In this document: positions 9,522-18,533 of the stretch, one piece after another
Layout of the letters: every line of letters begins with the position of its first letter
Position numbering within the stretch: position 1 is the first letter of the stretch
Assembly (NCBI GenBank): GCA_900466605.1
Contig: UBMU01000012.1
Location: forward strand, 186,001 to 250,000
DNA from: Hyphomicrobiales bacterium
GTDB taxonomy: Bacteria > Pseudomonadota > Alphaproteobacteria > Rhizobiales > Rhizobiaceae
DNA: 64,000 nucleotides
Reading direction: 5' to 3'
Notes under the pieces: generated by a model
Told to the model about the DNA's origin: nothing
The model's database searches: none
Seen by the model: the letters and a program-made list of their open reading frames with translations, nothing else
Program-made: the position numbers and the translations under genes

Positions 9522-10336
9522 ACCGGCTTTTTGCCGGTGGCCGCTGCCTGGACGTGGCTATTGATCACGGTGTTTGCAACGAGCCGTCCTTCCTTGGCGG
9601 GCTTGAAGACATGCCCTCCGTGGTGAAGGCGCTCCTGGCTGCCAGTCCCGACGCCATCCAGATGAACTACGGCCAGGCAGACCTGTTGCAGGACGCAGCG
9701 GGTAAGGACAAGCCCGCGCTTGTCATGCGCATCGACATGGGAAACCCATACAACCGCATTCGCCATCGTCACATGTGGGCTGTGCTACAAAACGAGGCCG
9801 ATCCATTGGTTGGCGCAATCGAAATGGATGCGGCCTGTGTTGTAGTCAATCTCTTCATGCTGCCCGACGAGCCGGATCTTTTTCGCCAGTGTGTCCAGAA
9901 CATCGCTCGGATACGTGCTGATTGTGACAAGTATGGAATGCCGCTGATGATCGAACCGCTGGTGATGCAGCCGGTCACCGACAAGGGCGGATACATGGTT
10001 GACGGTGACGCTGAGAAGATCGTGACTTTGACGCGACTTGCCCGTGAGATGGGCGCAGATATCGTCAAGGCAGATCCGACTGCAAATCCGGAAGAGTTCC
10101 ACAGGGTCGTTGAAGCCGCGCGCTGCCCGGTGCTTGTGCGAGGTGGTGGCAAGGAAGATCTTCGCAGTGTTTTCGACAAGTCCGCAGCCTTGATGCGGCA
10201 AGGCGCCGTGGGCATGGTCTACGGGCGCAATATCTATCAGCATGCGAACCCGAGTGCCGTGGTGCGCGGACTGATGGCCATCGTGCATGATGATGTCGGC
10301 GGCGAGGAAGCATTTGCACTTTACCAGCGCGGATGA
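9494..10336 (+). CDS. Class I aldolase of the DeoC/LacD/FbaB (LsrF-like) family
   Basis: 280 residues. The TIM-barrel motifs are LDVAIDHGV near residue 19, MPLMIEPLVMQP near 149, and ADIVKADPT, where Lys192 is the expected Schiff-base lysine. The end has VLVRGGG and a VGMVYGRNIYQH phosphate-binding region, as in LsrF and DhnA-type aldolases. It would cleave a ketose phosphate to a triose phosphate and an aldehyde, or act as an LsrF-like thiolase. AGGAG precedes the ATG inside the end of the GlpD-like gene, giving translational coupling. Confidence 0.88.
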   Translation: MRNNSKVRMNRLFAGGRCLDVAIDHGVCNEPSFLGGLEDMPSVVKALLAASPDAIQMNYGQADLLQDAAGKDKPALVMRIDMGNPYNRIRHRHMWAVLQNEADPLVGAIEMDAACVVVNLFMLPDEPDLFRQCVQNIARIRADCDKYGMPLMIEPLVMQPVTDKGGYMVDGDAEKIVTLTRLAREMGADIVKADPTANPEEFHRVVEAARCPVLVRGGGKEDLRSVFDKSAALMRQGAVGMVYGRNIYQHANPSAVVRGLMAIVHDDVGGEEAFALYQRG

Positions 10337-10368
10337 AATGAAGTTCTGGACCTTGGGAGGGGTTCTTT

Positions 10369-11898
10369 ATGAAAGACTATCTGTTGGGGCTCGACGCCGG
10401 CAACACCGTGATCAAGGCGGTTATCTTTGACCGCCACGGCAAAGAGATTGCTGCTGCATCGGCGGAGGGACACAGCCGCATGCCTTATCCTGGTCATGTC
10501 GAGCGTGGACTGGACGAACTATGGACGAACGCGCGCCTCGTTATTCGCGCCTGTATCGACAAGGCTGCCATCCGACCCGAGGGGATTATCGCGGTCGGGT
10601 GTGCCGGCCATGGAAATGGCCTCTACGCCCTTGATCATGATGGTCAACCGCTTCTTGGAATTCAGTCGCTTGACACCAGGGCTCAGAACCTCGTCGAGGA
10701 ATGGCGGGATCAGAATGTCGGAGATCGAACCTACCCGATTGGAAAGCAACGACCTTGGCCTTCGCAGACCCCAACGCTTCTTGCCTGGTTGAAACGTCAT
10801 CGACCGGACACTTTTGCCAACATCGGAACGGTCTTCTTGTGCAAGGATTTCATCGTCAACCGGTTGACGGGCAATCGCGTAAGCGAGGTATCCGACATGA
10901 CTGGCTGCGGCATGATTGATGTAGCAAATCGCCGCTACGATGCCGCGTTGATGCAGGCTTACGGCCTTGGCGAGTGCCTCAATTTGCTGCCAAAACTGCT
11001 TGAAAGCTCCGACATCGCTGGATTGGTGACCGACGAGGCTGCGGCGCAAACAGGCCTTGCCGTTGGAACGCCGGTTGTCGCCGGTCTTTTTGACGTGGTC
11101 GCCTCTGCCATTGGCTCTGGCGTAACCCGGACAGGTGCAGCGTCAATTATTGCCGGAACCTGGAGCATCAACCAGGTCATCATCGACGCGCCGCAGCTGG
11201 CCGGTCCAGTCTTCATGTCGTCGACCTTCGACCGTGAACGCTACATGGCGATTGAGTCGAGTGCGACGTCAGCGGCAAATCTAGAATGGTTGGTGCGCGA
11301 ATTTTTTCCTCACGCCTCGCCGGACGGACAATCGCCGTTCGATCTGTGCGGAGAACTTGCAGCCTCAGTCGAGCCTGCAGGCGATGATCCGCTCTACCAC
11401 CCCTTCCTTTACGGCGCTCAGCAGAACGGAACGGCACGTGCAGGCTATTATGGCGTTGCAGGCTGGCATTCTAAGGCACATATGGTTCGCGCCGTGTTTG
11501 AGGGGGTCGCCTTTGGTCATCGACAACACGTTGAAACCATGCGTAAGGCCGGTGCTGCCTTCAATGAGGCCATCCTGTCTGGTGGCGGTTCGCGCAGCCT
11601 GTTCTGGCCGCAGATCTTTGCCGATGTTTTGGGTGTTCCGGTATCCATTGCCAGCTCGCGGGAAACAGGGGCGCTTGGGGCGGCGATTGCGGCAGGCACG
11701 GGCGCTGGCGTCTTTGCCGACTTTGGCGCGGGTGCGGCGTCAATGGTGCGTATGGAGCGCAGCTATGGCCCGAACGTGCAATTGGAGGGACATTACGCAC
11801 GTCGCTACAGCCTCTATCGCGATGTTGCCGAGGCAATGGCTCCGATCTGGCGGCGACTTGCATCCTCAAGCGTTGGAATGGTAGGAGTAGCGGCGTGA
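10369..11898 (+). CDS. FGGY-family carbohydrate kinase (L-xylulose/erythritol kinase-like)
   Basis: 509 residues with the ribonuclease-H-like kinase fold: LLGLDAGNTVIKAVIFD at the N-terminus (phosphate loop), GLFDVVASAIGSGVTRTGA for the second domain, and LSGGGSRSLFWPQIFADVLG for the adenosine motif. HPFLYGAQQNGTARAGYYG resembles L-xylulose kinase (LyxK) and EryA-type enzymes more than xylulokinase. It phosphorylates the imported polyol or ketose with ATP. GGGAGGGG precedes the ATG. Its stop overlaps the GTG start of the next gene. Confidence 0.92.
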   Translation: MKDYLLGLDAGNTVIKAVIFDRHGKEIAAASAEGHSRMPYPGHVERGLDELWTNARLVIRACIDKAAIRPEGIIAVGCAGHGNGLYALDHDGQPLLGIQSLDTRAQNLVEEWRDQNVGDRTYPIGKQRPWPSQTPTLLAWLKRHRPDTFANIGTVFLCKDFIVNRLTGNRVSEVSDMTGCGMIDVANRRYDAALMQAYGLGECLNLLPKLLESSDIAGLVTDEAAAQTGLAVGTPVVAGLFDVVASAIGSGVTRTGAASIIAGTWSINQVIIDAPQLAGPVFMSSTFDRERYMAIESSATSAANLEWLVREFFPHASPDGQSPFDLCGELAASVEPAGDDPLYHPFLYGAQQNGTARAGYYGVAGWHSKAHMVRAVFEGVAFGHRQHVETMRKAGAAFNEAILSGGGSRSLFWPQIFADVLGVPVSIASSRETGALGAAIAAGTGAGVFADFGAGAASMVRMERSYGPNVQLEGHYARRYSLYRDVAEAMAPIWRRLASSSVGMVGVAA

Positions 11899-13517
11899 GC
11901 GGTTCCTCGACTGAAGCCGTCGATGCGGGTTCCTATGACTTTATCATCGTGGGAGCCGGATCTGCAGGATGTGTTCTTGCAAATCGATTGTCGTCCAATC
12001 CCTCCAATCGGGTCTTGTTGCTGGAGGCAGGTGGTAGCGATCGGTATCACTGGGTGCATATCCCGATCGGATATCTATTCTGCATGGGCAATCCCCGCAC
12101 CGACTGGATGATGACAACAGCCTCCGAGGCTGGCCTCAACGGTCGTTCCCTCCCATACCCCCGTGGAAAGCTCCTTGGCGGCTGCTCATCGATCAATGGA
12201 ATGATCTACATGCGAGGGCAAGCAGCCGACTATGATGGTTGGCGGCAGGCGGGAAATGTTGGGTGGAGCTGGGATGAGGTACTTCCCTATTTTCTAAGGT
12301 CGGAAGACAATTACCGCGGCCCTTCCGAAATGCATGGTGCAGGGGGTGAGTGGCGCGTCGAACGGCAGCGCCTTTCCTGGCCGATTCTTGACGCATTTCG
12401 TGACGCGGCCGAAGAGCTCGGGATCCCTAAGACTGATGATTTCAACAACGGAGACAACGAGGGATCAGGATATTTCGAGGTCAATCAACGAAACGGGCTT
12501 CGTTGGAACACCACCAAGGCCTTTCTTCGCCCGGCTCTGAAGCGGCAAAATCTTACGGTCTTGACGGGCGCTGAAACGGAACGCATTCAATTTGATGCAC
12601 TGCGCGCTACCGGCGTGCGGTTTCGGTTGAAAGGCACGATGCATGAGGCGCGGGCCCGTCGCGAAATCATTCTCTCCGCGGGAGCGATCAACTCACCACG
12701 GGTATTGGAAATGTCTGGGATCGGAAGACCCGACGTGCTGCACGCAGCTGGTATTGACGTCTTACATGCCCTCGGAGGTGTCGGCGAAAACCTTCAAGAT
12801 CACCTGCAGATCCGCACTGTCTTCCGTATCGAAGGCGCTCGGACACTCAATCAGCTCTATCACAATCTCTTCGCACGGGCGGGCATGGGACTGGAATACG
12901 CAATTCGCCGGTCCGGTCCTCTCTCCATGGCTCCAAGTCAGCTAGGGATCTTCGCAAAGAGCGACCCTGCCCTGGCGACGGCCGATCTCGAATATCACGT
13001 CCAGCCGCTCAGCACTGACAGGCTGGGTGAGCCACTGCACCGCTACCCGGCAGTAACAGTCTCGGTTTGCAATCTGCGTCCAGAAAGCAGAGGCACGGTT
13101 CATGTTGCGGGGCCCGATGCGTTTGCAGCTCCAGATATCAAGCCCAACTATCTGTCGACAAGTGGGGATCGGATTGTTGCGGCGCGATCGATACGCCATG
13201 CGCGCAGCCTGATGCAAGCCAACGCGGTATCGAGATTCGCGCCAAAAGAAATGCTTCCAGGGATCGAATTTCAAAGCGACGAAGAACTCGTTCGCAGAGC
13301 TGGCGACATCGCAACGACGATTTTTCACCCTGTTGGAACATGCAAGATGGGAAACGACGGTCAGGCGGTCGTAGACGCAAAGCTTCGCGTCCATGGTGTC
13401 AGTGGGTTACGGGTCGTGGACGCCTCGATCATGCCGGCGATCGTTTCAGGCAACACGAATTCGCCCGTCATCATGATTGCAGAGAAGGCATCCGATATGA
13501 TCTTGGGAAAAGCATAG
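11895..13517 (+). CDS. GMC-family FAD oxidoreductase (choline/alcohol dehydrogenase-like)
   Basis: 540 residues from a GTG that overlaps the kinase stop (GTGA). FAD-binding [18 protein letters not shown] is at residues 15-32, the GMC signature [15 protein letters not shown] near 95, and the active-site region [11 protein letters not shown] near 475, followed by [18 protein letters not shown]. It oxidises a primary or secondary alcohol and passes electrons to a quinone or oxygen. As last gene of the operon it may carry out the first oxidation of the polyol or dispose of a side product. Confidence 0.92.
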   Translation: MSGSSTEAVDAGSYDFIIVGAGSAGCVLANRLSSNPSNRVLLLEAGGSDRYHWVHIPIGYLFCMGNPRTDWMMTTASEAGLNGRSLPYPRGKLLGGCSSINGMIYMRGQAADYDGWRQAGNVGWSWDEVLPYFLRSEDNYRGPSEMHGAGGEWRVERQRLSWPILDAFRDAAEELGIPKTDDFNNGDNEGSGYFEVNQRNGLRWNTTKAFLRPALKRQNLTVLTGAETERIQFDALRATGVRFRLKGTMHEARARREIILSAGAINSPRVLEMSGIGRPDVLHAAGIDVLHALGGVGENLQDHLQIRTVFRIEGARTLNQLYHNLFARAGMGLEYAIRRSGPLSMAPSQLGIFAKSDPALATADLEYHVQPLSTDRLGEPLHRYPAVTVSVCNLRPESRGTVHVAGPDAFAAPDIKPNYLSTSGDRIVAARSIRHARSLMQANAVSRFAPKEMLPGIEFQSDEELVRRAGDIATTIFHPVGTCKMGNDGQAVVDAKLRVHGVSGLRVVDASIMPAIVSGNTNSPVIMIAEKASDMILGKA

Positions 13518-13529
13518 AAGGCAGATGCA

Positions 13530-13628
13530 ATGTCTGATCTGGTTTCGTTGTTGGAGCGACGTTTGACCAAACCCCGGCAGACTTTGATGCAATTGGCGGT
13601 GCTCACCCCGAAGAAGCGGATCTATTGA
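13530..13628 (+). CDS. Possible 32-residue peptide after the GMC gene
   Basis: A short frame with GAAGGC upstream, encoding a basic amphipathic peptide ([20 protein letters not shown]). No family is recognised. It could be a remnant or chance. Confidence 0.2.
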   Translation: MSDLVSLLERRLTKPRQTLMQLAVLTPKKRIY

Positions 13629-13749
13629 GCAGTCCTTATCAACAACAAAGGTACCTTAGGTCCTCGCTTGGATAGGCGACGTCAACTGGCAGCACTTGCA
13701 CCGACTCAGAAGTTGTAGTCTCCTTTCGAAGAGAAAGTGTGGAGTCGGC

Positions 13750-14556
13750 ATGCGATTTCTGAAGCACTCTGCAATCCTTTTTTCGTTGCTTTCGGTACCG
13801 ATGGCGACCGTCGTTAGTGCGCAAGATTCCAGTTCGGACCTCGCCAAGCAGTTGAGCAATCCGGTTGCATCGCTGATTAGCGTACCCTTCCAGTTCAATT
13901 TTGATCGTGGTTTCGGTCCGGACGACGGAAATCGCGAGACGCTAAACTTCCAACCGGTCATTCCAATTTCCATCAACGACGATTGGAATATTATCTCGCG
14001 CACCATCCTGCCTGTTATCTGGCAGAATGACGTGGCGGGCAACTCCGGTAGCCAGTTCGGCCTCGGTGACATCACACAGAGTTTTTTCTTTTCACCAAAG
14101 CAACCAGGTCCTGGAGGGATTATTTGGGGCGTCGGCCCAGCATTCCTTATTCCAACAGGCACTGACGACCTACTCGGCACCGGCAAGTGGGGAGCCGGAC
14201 CGACTGGCGTCGCGCTGAAGCAAGACGGTCCTTGGACTTATGGTGTCCTTGCCAACCACATCTGGTCTTTCGCCGGACAAAGCGACAGAGCCGATGTCAG
14301 CTCGACATTTCTGCAGCCGTTCGTTTCCTATACGACACATGATGCCTGGACGTTCACCTTAAACACGGAGAGCAGCTACGATTGGGAAGCCAATCAATGG
14401 TCGGTGCCGATCAACATGCAGGTTTCCAAGCTTGTCAAGTTCGGCGAGCAGCCAGTAAGCATCTTCGCAGGGGCGCGTTACTGGGCCGAAGCGCCAGAGA
14501 ACGGGCCGGAAGGCTGGGGCTTTCGGGTCGGATTAACGTTCTTGTTTCCGAAGTGA
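13750..14556 (+). CDS. Secreted outer-membrane-type beta-barrel protein (phenol-degradation MetA / neuromedin-U family)
   Basis: 268 residues from ATG 13750. Residues 1-25 are a signal peptide (FLKHSAILFSLLSVPMATVV, cut after VSA). The rest alternates polar and aromatic residues as expected of a beta-barrel (LNFQPVIPISINDDWNIISR; GVGPAFLIPTG; VSIFAGARYW) and ends in a phenylalanine-containing strand (LTFLFPK). The family is found in outer membranes, with poorly known function and possible transport of hydrophobic compounds. It stands alone between the polyol operon and the convergent kinase operon. Confidence 0.75.
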   Translation: MRFLKHSAILFSLLSVPMATVVSAQDSSSDLAKQLSNPVASLISVPFQFNFDRGFGPDDGNRETLNFQPVIPISINDDWNIISRTILPVIWQNDVAGNSGSQFGLGDITQSFFFSPKQPGPGGIIWGVGPAFLIPTGTDDLLGTGKWGAGPTGVALKQDGPWTYGVLANHIWSFAGQSDRADVSSTFLQPFVSYTTHDAWTFTLNTESSYDWEANQWSVPINMQVSKLVKFGEQPVSIFAGARYWAEAPENGPEGWGFRVGLTFLFPK

Positions 14557-14766
14557 TCCCACACTATGGGAGTACAGTATCGTAGCTCCAAATGAGAGGG
14601 GCTCCACCCGGTGATGCTTGTGAAGTTCTTCCGGCACCAAACGACGATGCACTTGGGCCTGCATAGGGTTGGATTACTTCGAGAGCGTCAACGTGAGAGG
14701 AAAACGTGACTTGGGTACGCGTCCATCGCTTTCACTGCCGGTCAGTCCGTTCATCGCATCACGGAA

Positions 14767-15750
14767 CTAGCAACCCCAGCGTAACGCCGCAGTCGCAACC
14801 GGAGAATCCCACAAGAACAATTCCTCATCATTGAGGAAGGCAAGCGTAACCGAAATGCCTTGCATGTCGAGAGACGTCGCATAAGTCCCGACAAGCGAAC
14901 GCTCGATATGTACGCCACGTTCCATCATGAGGCGGTGAGCTGTGTTGAATGCCAGATAGAGTTCCGCCGGGGGAGTGCCGCCAAGTCCATTGACGAAAAG
15001 CAATGCCTTACCCGTGGCCGGAGCGATATCGCTCAAAACCGTCTCGCCGAGATGCCTGACAATGGCGTCGGCATTTGAGAAAGGTTCTCTTGAGTGACCC
15101 GGCTCCCCATGGATGCCAACGCCCATTTCGATTTCATCTGGTCCAAGCAAGAATGTGGTACGCTGTGTGTGAGGCACAGTCACACCGGTTAAGGCCACCC
15201 CCATCGATCGAATGCGGGTGGAAAGATTACTGCCAAGGACTTTCAGTTCGGCGAGCGCCATACCTTGCTCGGCTGCGGCGCCGACTAGCCTCTCCAGAAC
15301 AACAGTTCCAGCAACGCCGCGTCGGCTGCCTGTTCTCTCCGTCTTGATGTCGTCGCTTACGATCACCATTTCAATTTTATGGTGGCTGCCCGCCATTTCT
15401 GCCGCCATTTCAAAATTCATGACGTCGCCATCGTAATTCTTGACGACAAGCAGGCAGCCGGCTCCGGTGTCAGCTTCCTCGATGGCTGCGACGATCTGGC
15501 TAGGTGTGGGCGAGGTAAAGATATGCCCGACGCATGCCGCATCGAGCATACCGCGACCGACGAAGCCAATGTGCATTGGTTCGTGACCGGCGCCGCCGCC
15601 GGAAATAATGGCCACCTTGCCTGGAACAAGTTGCCGGCGGCGTACGAATTTCTGGTCGGCGCCGAACACAACGAATTCCGCATGGGCGCGCACGAATCCT
15701 TCGACACTTTCGGCGACCATTGTTTCCGCTGCGTTCATGAACTTCTTCAT
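14767..15750 (-). CDS. Dihydroxyacetone kinase subunit DhaK-like
   Basis: 327 residues. The DhaK fold is shown by IISGGGAGHEPMHIGFVG (residues 48-65), LLVVKNYDGDVMNFEMA and VGIHGEPG, where His214 is the residue that forms the covalent hemiaminal with the ketone substrate. The ATG at 15750 follows GGGAGGGG; a TTG just upstream is not needed. It is the last gene of the operon and would pair with DhaL and the split DhaM. Its low similarity to the fused kinase at 19172 suggests a different substrate, such as an erythrulose-like ketose. Confidence 0.92.
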   Translation of the reverse strand: MKKFMNAAETMVAESVEGFVRAHAEFVVFGADQKFVRRRQLVPGKVAIISGGGAGHEPMHIGFVGRGMLDAACVGHIFTSPTPSQIVAAIEEADTGAGCLLVVKNYDGDVMNFEMAAEMAGSHHKIEMVIVSDDIKTERTGSRRGVAGTVVLERLVGAAAEQGMALAELKVLGSNLSTRIRSMGVALTGVTVPHTQRTTFLLGPDEIEMGVGIHGEPGHSREPFSNADAIVRHLGETVLSDIAPATGKALLFVNGLGGTPPAELYLAFNTAHRLMMERGVHIERSLVGTYATSLDMQGISVTLAFLNDEELFLWDSPVATAALRWGC

Positions 15751-15811
15751 CAAACCCCTCCCAAGGTGATGATCATCTCAGCGTTTTGTTGCGAGCACTC
15801 AAACGGGGCGC

Positions 15812-16222
15812 TCAATCCGGTGGTCCCGAAATTGCGGCAATCTTTTGTACAAGATCTGCGATAGCCTCCTCGAGTAGCCGATTGCGTCGCTCATCGCCGA
15901 AATCTGGGACCATCAGGGAAAGGTGGCGTAGTTTGTCCGAGGCGCCTGGTTCCGGCAGCTTCCCAGGGTGAGCGTGCTGGTATGCGCCCAGGAACCGTTC
16001 CTGTTCAGTCGCACTGAAGTGACAAACACGAAAGATTGTCGCTAGGTGACGCGCCGGAAGAGGCGTCGCATAGGAGGGACTGGTAATTTGAGTGACAAAG
16101 CTACGATGCTTGCCGAGCTCAGTTGCCAGACGCTGACGCGTTCCGGAAGGTCGGTTGTCAATGATCTGCGCCAGAATTGACTTGTAGGCAATAATGGCGT
16201 CCTCGGTGTCTTCGCGCGCCAT
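15812..16222 (-). CDS. Small HTH-like protein within the kinase operon
   Basis: 136 residues. Residues 25-70 look like a Cro/C1-type helix-turn-helix (RQRLATELGKHRSFVTQIT, then PLPARHLATIFRVCHFSATE). The C-terminal third is helical (DERRNRLLEEAIADLVQKIA). It starts one base after the EI-like stop. In other clusters the Dha kinases are controlled by DhaR or DhaS-like proteins, so a regulatory role is plausible, but the family is not one I can name. Confidence 0.7.
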   Translation of the reverse strand: MAREDTEDAIIAYKSILAQIIDNRPSGTRQRLATELGKHRSFVTQITSPSYATPLPARHLATIFRVCHFSATEQERFLGAYQHAHPGKLPEPGASDKLRHLSLMVPDFGDERRNRLLEEAIADLVQKIAAISGPPD

Positions 16223-16223
16223 C

Positions 16224-17807
16224 CTACTCTCCGGCTACCCTTGTCCCATCGGACTTCAATCCGACGATAGCCGATCTTATCGCGGGAAGCTGGGGCGGCG
16301 CCACGGAAAAATGCCGGATTCCGGCTGCTAAAAGATCGCCGGTCCAGCGTGGGTCGCCCGCGATGTCGCCGCAGATACTAAGCGGCCTGATGCCGGCGAG
16401 TTTTGTAGCGTATGAGATAAGGCGCAAAACAGCAGGCACGGACCTCTCGCGCAAGCCAGCAAAGTCGATGTCATTGCGTGCGCATGCAACAAGATACTGC
16501 GAAAGATCGTTGGTACCGAAAGATAAGAAATCCGCGGTTTTGAACTCATCAAGTGTGAGTGCTGCTGCCGGTACCTCCACCATCATTCCGATCGGAGGCA
16601 AACGGTGCGGCGTACCCCGACCTAAGAGCTCGGCGGCCTCCTCACGAAAGATTTCTCGCATGTTATCGACGTCCGATGGAAACGTAACCATCGGCAGCAT
16701 GACGCGTAGGTTTCCAAAAACGGCTGCGCGCAATAACGCGCGCACTTGGACACGTGTAATCTCCGGTCGTGCAAACAGTAATCGGATACCACGCAAGTCC
16801 GACGCTGCGGCAAGGCCTGGCATTGGCTTGTCGCCGCCGATATCGAACATGCGGATGGTCACCGATCTGCCGCCTGCCCACTCTAGAGCATGACGGTAGA
16901 TGGAAAGCTGTTTCTCCTCGTTGACAGCATCAGCGAGGGACGTCACCGCGAACTCGGAACGCATTAGTCCAATACCGGCTGTTGTCGATGGGTCTATCGA
17001 GCGAATCTCGTCTGGAGCATTGAGGTTGATGAACAGCAAGGTTTGCACACCGTCTGCCGTTAGCTGTTTGCCGTTGTCGGCAACTGGCGCTGTCATCGGC
17101 AAAGAATCGGATCGGGCCGGCAACGGGCGGTCTCTTCCAGGTTGAAGAACGATGAGACCTGTGTCGCCGTCAACGCGCACTTCCTGGCCGCTCGCGAGCG
17201 CGAAAGGACCCGCACCAATAACCATTGGCACCGACCGAGACCTGGCAAGCAATGCAACATGGCCGGCTACGCTCCCGCCATAAAGAGCAATTCCACCGCC
17301 TGCAGACCAGTTATGGGCGAGGAATCGGCTAGGTTCCATATCCTTGCCGACGTAGACGGAGCCGGCCGGAAAATCCTCGACCGGGGTCCCAGAGAGAGCT
17401 GCCAGGACGCGGTTCTTGATATCCAAAATATCGACAGCGCGTGCCCGCAACTGCTCTTCCTCGGCACTCTCTAGTTCGCGAATGTAGCCATCAAGTGTCC
17501 CGACCCATGAAAACACGACATTGTCGCCAGCGGTTATCCGCGCGCTCGCCATTTCGCTAATTGTCGGATCTCGAAGAACCTCAATCTGGAAATCGATGAT
17601 ATCACTGCTTTCCGCATCTGCCTCCGTTGCGAGGCTTTCAAGTTGGTGGATTGCTACCTCGATGGCGGCCGAAAGCTCTGCATGCCCGGAAACCGCCGAT
17701 GGCTGGTTTGGGACCGCGGGCGGTGCGGGTTGCTGCTCGACATAAGCCGGTCCCGATGCAATCCCCGGCGAAGCGCCAGTTGCTTTCAATCTAAGCTGTA
17801 CGGCCAT
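16224..17807 (-). CDS. PTS enzyme I-like phosphotransferase (EI domain of split DhaM)
   Basis: 527 residues from ATG 17807. N-terminal EI domain with ASPGIASGPAYV, phosphohistidine region GGSVAGHVALLARS with His183 (the usual GGxxSH is GGSVAGH), and the PEP-binding barrel with GIGLMRSEF, IRMFDIGGDKP, LPMVTFPSDVDNM, FLSFGTNDLSQY and active-site Cys in ICGDIAGD. It would take phosphate from PEP and pass it to the HPr encoded just upstream. It overlaps that HPr gene by 17 bases. In E. coli DhaM an EI-like domain is fused; here it is a separate, nearly full-length protein. Confidence 0.92.
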   Translation of the reverse strand: MAVQLRLKATGASPGIASGPAYVEQQPAPPAVPNQPSAVSGHAELSAAIEVAIHQLESLATEADAESSDIIDFQIEVLRDPTISEMASARITAGDNVVFSWVGTLDGYIRELESAEEEQLRARAVDILDIKNRVLAALSGTPVEDFPAGSVYVGKDMEPSRFLAHNWSAGGGIALYGGSVAGHVALLARSRSVPMVIGAGPFALASGQEVRVDGDTGLIVLQPGRDRPLPARSDSLPMTAPVADNGKQLTADGVQTLLFINLNAPDEIRSIDPSTTAGIGLMRSEFAVTSLADAVNEEKQLSIYRHALEWAGGRSVTIRMFDIGGDKPMPGLAAASDLRGIRLLFARPEITRVQVRALLRAAVFGNLRVMLPMVTFPSDVDNMREIFREEAAELLGRGTPHRLPPIGMMVEVPAAALTLDEFKTADFLSFGTNDLSQYLVACARNDIDFAGLRERSVPAVLRLISYATKLAGIRPLSICGDIAGDPRWTGDLLAAGIRHFSVAPPQLPAIRSAIVGLKSDGTRVAGE

Positions 17808-18135
17808 GTTTCTTTTCCTCATCGAAATTGCGTTCGATGAGGTCCTTCAAAGCCTTTATTGCCTCTTCGGCGAGTATTCCGTCGGCACGAATTTTTAGCA
17901 TGGAACCTTTGCGGATCCTTGCGCCCATGATCTTGATGATGCTCTTGCCGTTTAGCCAAACATCGCTGCCATTAACCGCAACTTCGATCGAGCACGGAAA
18001 GGACTTTGCCAAACGCGTGAACGTCACCGAGGGCCGGGCGTGCAGTCCAACGCCATGTTTGACTTCAACTTCCGTATGGCAGCTCGAATGCACTAGATCT
18101 ACCTCCCGGTTTTGTAGACGGGTTCCGCCGTTCAT
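17791..18135 (-). CDS. HPr-like phosphocarrier (middle domain of split DhaM)
   Basis: 114 residues. The HPr active site is VGLHARPSVTFTRLAKSF with His32, and the conserved Ser/Ile-rich motif is LNGKSIIKIMGARIRKGS (about residues 55-72). An N-terminal extension of about 20 residues and a charged tail make it longer than the usual 85-90. Its ATG shares one base with the stop of the EIIA gene (TGATG). It shuttles phosphate from the EI-like protein to the EIIA domain. Confidence 0.92.
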   Translation of the reverse strand: MNGGTRLQNREVDLVHSSCHTEVEVKHGVGLHARPSVTFTRLAKSFPCSIEVAVNGSDVWLNGKSIIKIMGARIRKGSMLKIRADGILAEEAIKALKDLIERNFDEEKKHGRTA

Positions 18136-18533
18136 CACGGTGACAGCTCCTCTGCTGTCGCCACGACCTTGGCCAATGACGCCCCACCTGAGGCTTCGGC
18201 TGCGGCGATAACGGCACCTTCGACGACAGGCGCATTGCAGATCGACACAAATTCCGAACGCGGCGAACCAAGCATCTCTATAGCCATCTCGCTATTCGTT
18301 TCGGCGCCCCCTAGGTCGACAAAGACCGCGACGCCGGCTTCTGACCACGCTTCCTCAATCGCTCTGAGGATACCTTTGGCATCCGTGCCAAGCGAACCCT
18401 GACTGTTTCCGCCCGACCACGCGAGTGGCACGGTATCGCCAACCATTTGCCGGACCATGTCGGCAGTGCCGCGAGCGACAAGCGGCGAGTGGGAGACGAT
18501 AACAATTCCGACGTTTGTGGACTTCACACTCAT
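18135..18533 (-). CDS. DhaM EIIA-Man-like phosphotransfer subunit
   Basis: 132 residues from ATG 18533. VGIVIVSHSPLVARGTADM contains the phosphorylatable His15. Then GTDAKGILRAIEEAW and VFVDLGGAETNSEMAIEML match the mannose-type EIIA fold seen in DhaM. It rephosphorylates the ADP held by DhaL. ATGA overlap with dhaL shows tight coupling. An upstream extension to 18587 lies inside dhaL and is not needed. Confidence 0.92.
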   Translation of the reverse strand: MSVKSTNVGIVIVSHSPLVARGTADMVRQMVGDTVPLAWSGGNSQGSLGTDAKGILRAIEEAWSEAGVAVFVDLGGAETNSEMAIEMLGSPRSEFVSICNAPVVEGAVIAAAEASGGASLAKVVATAEELSP

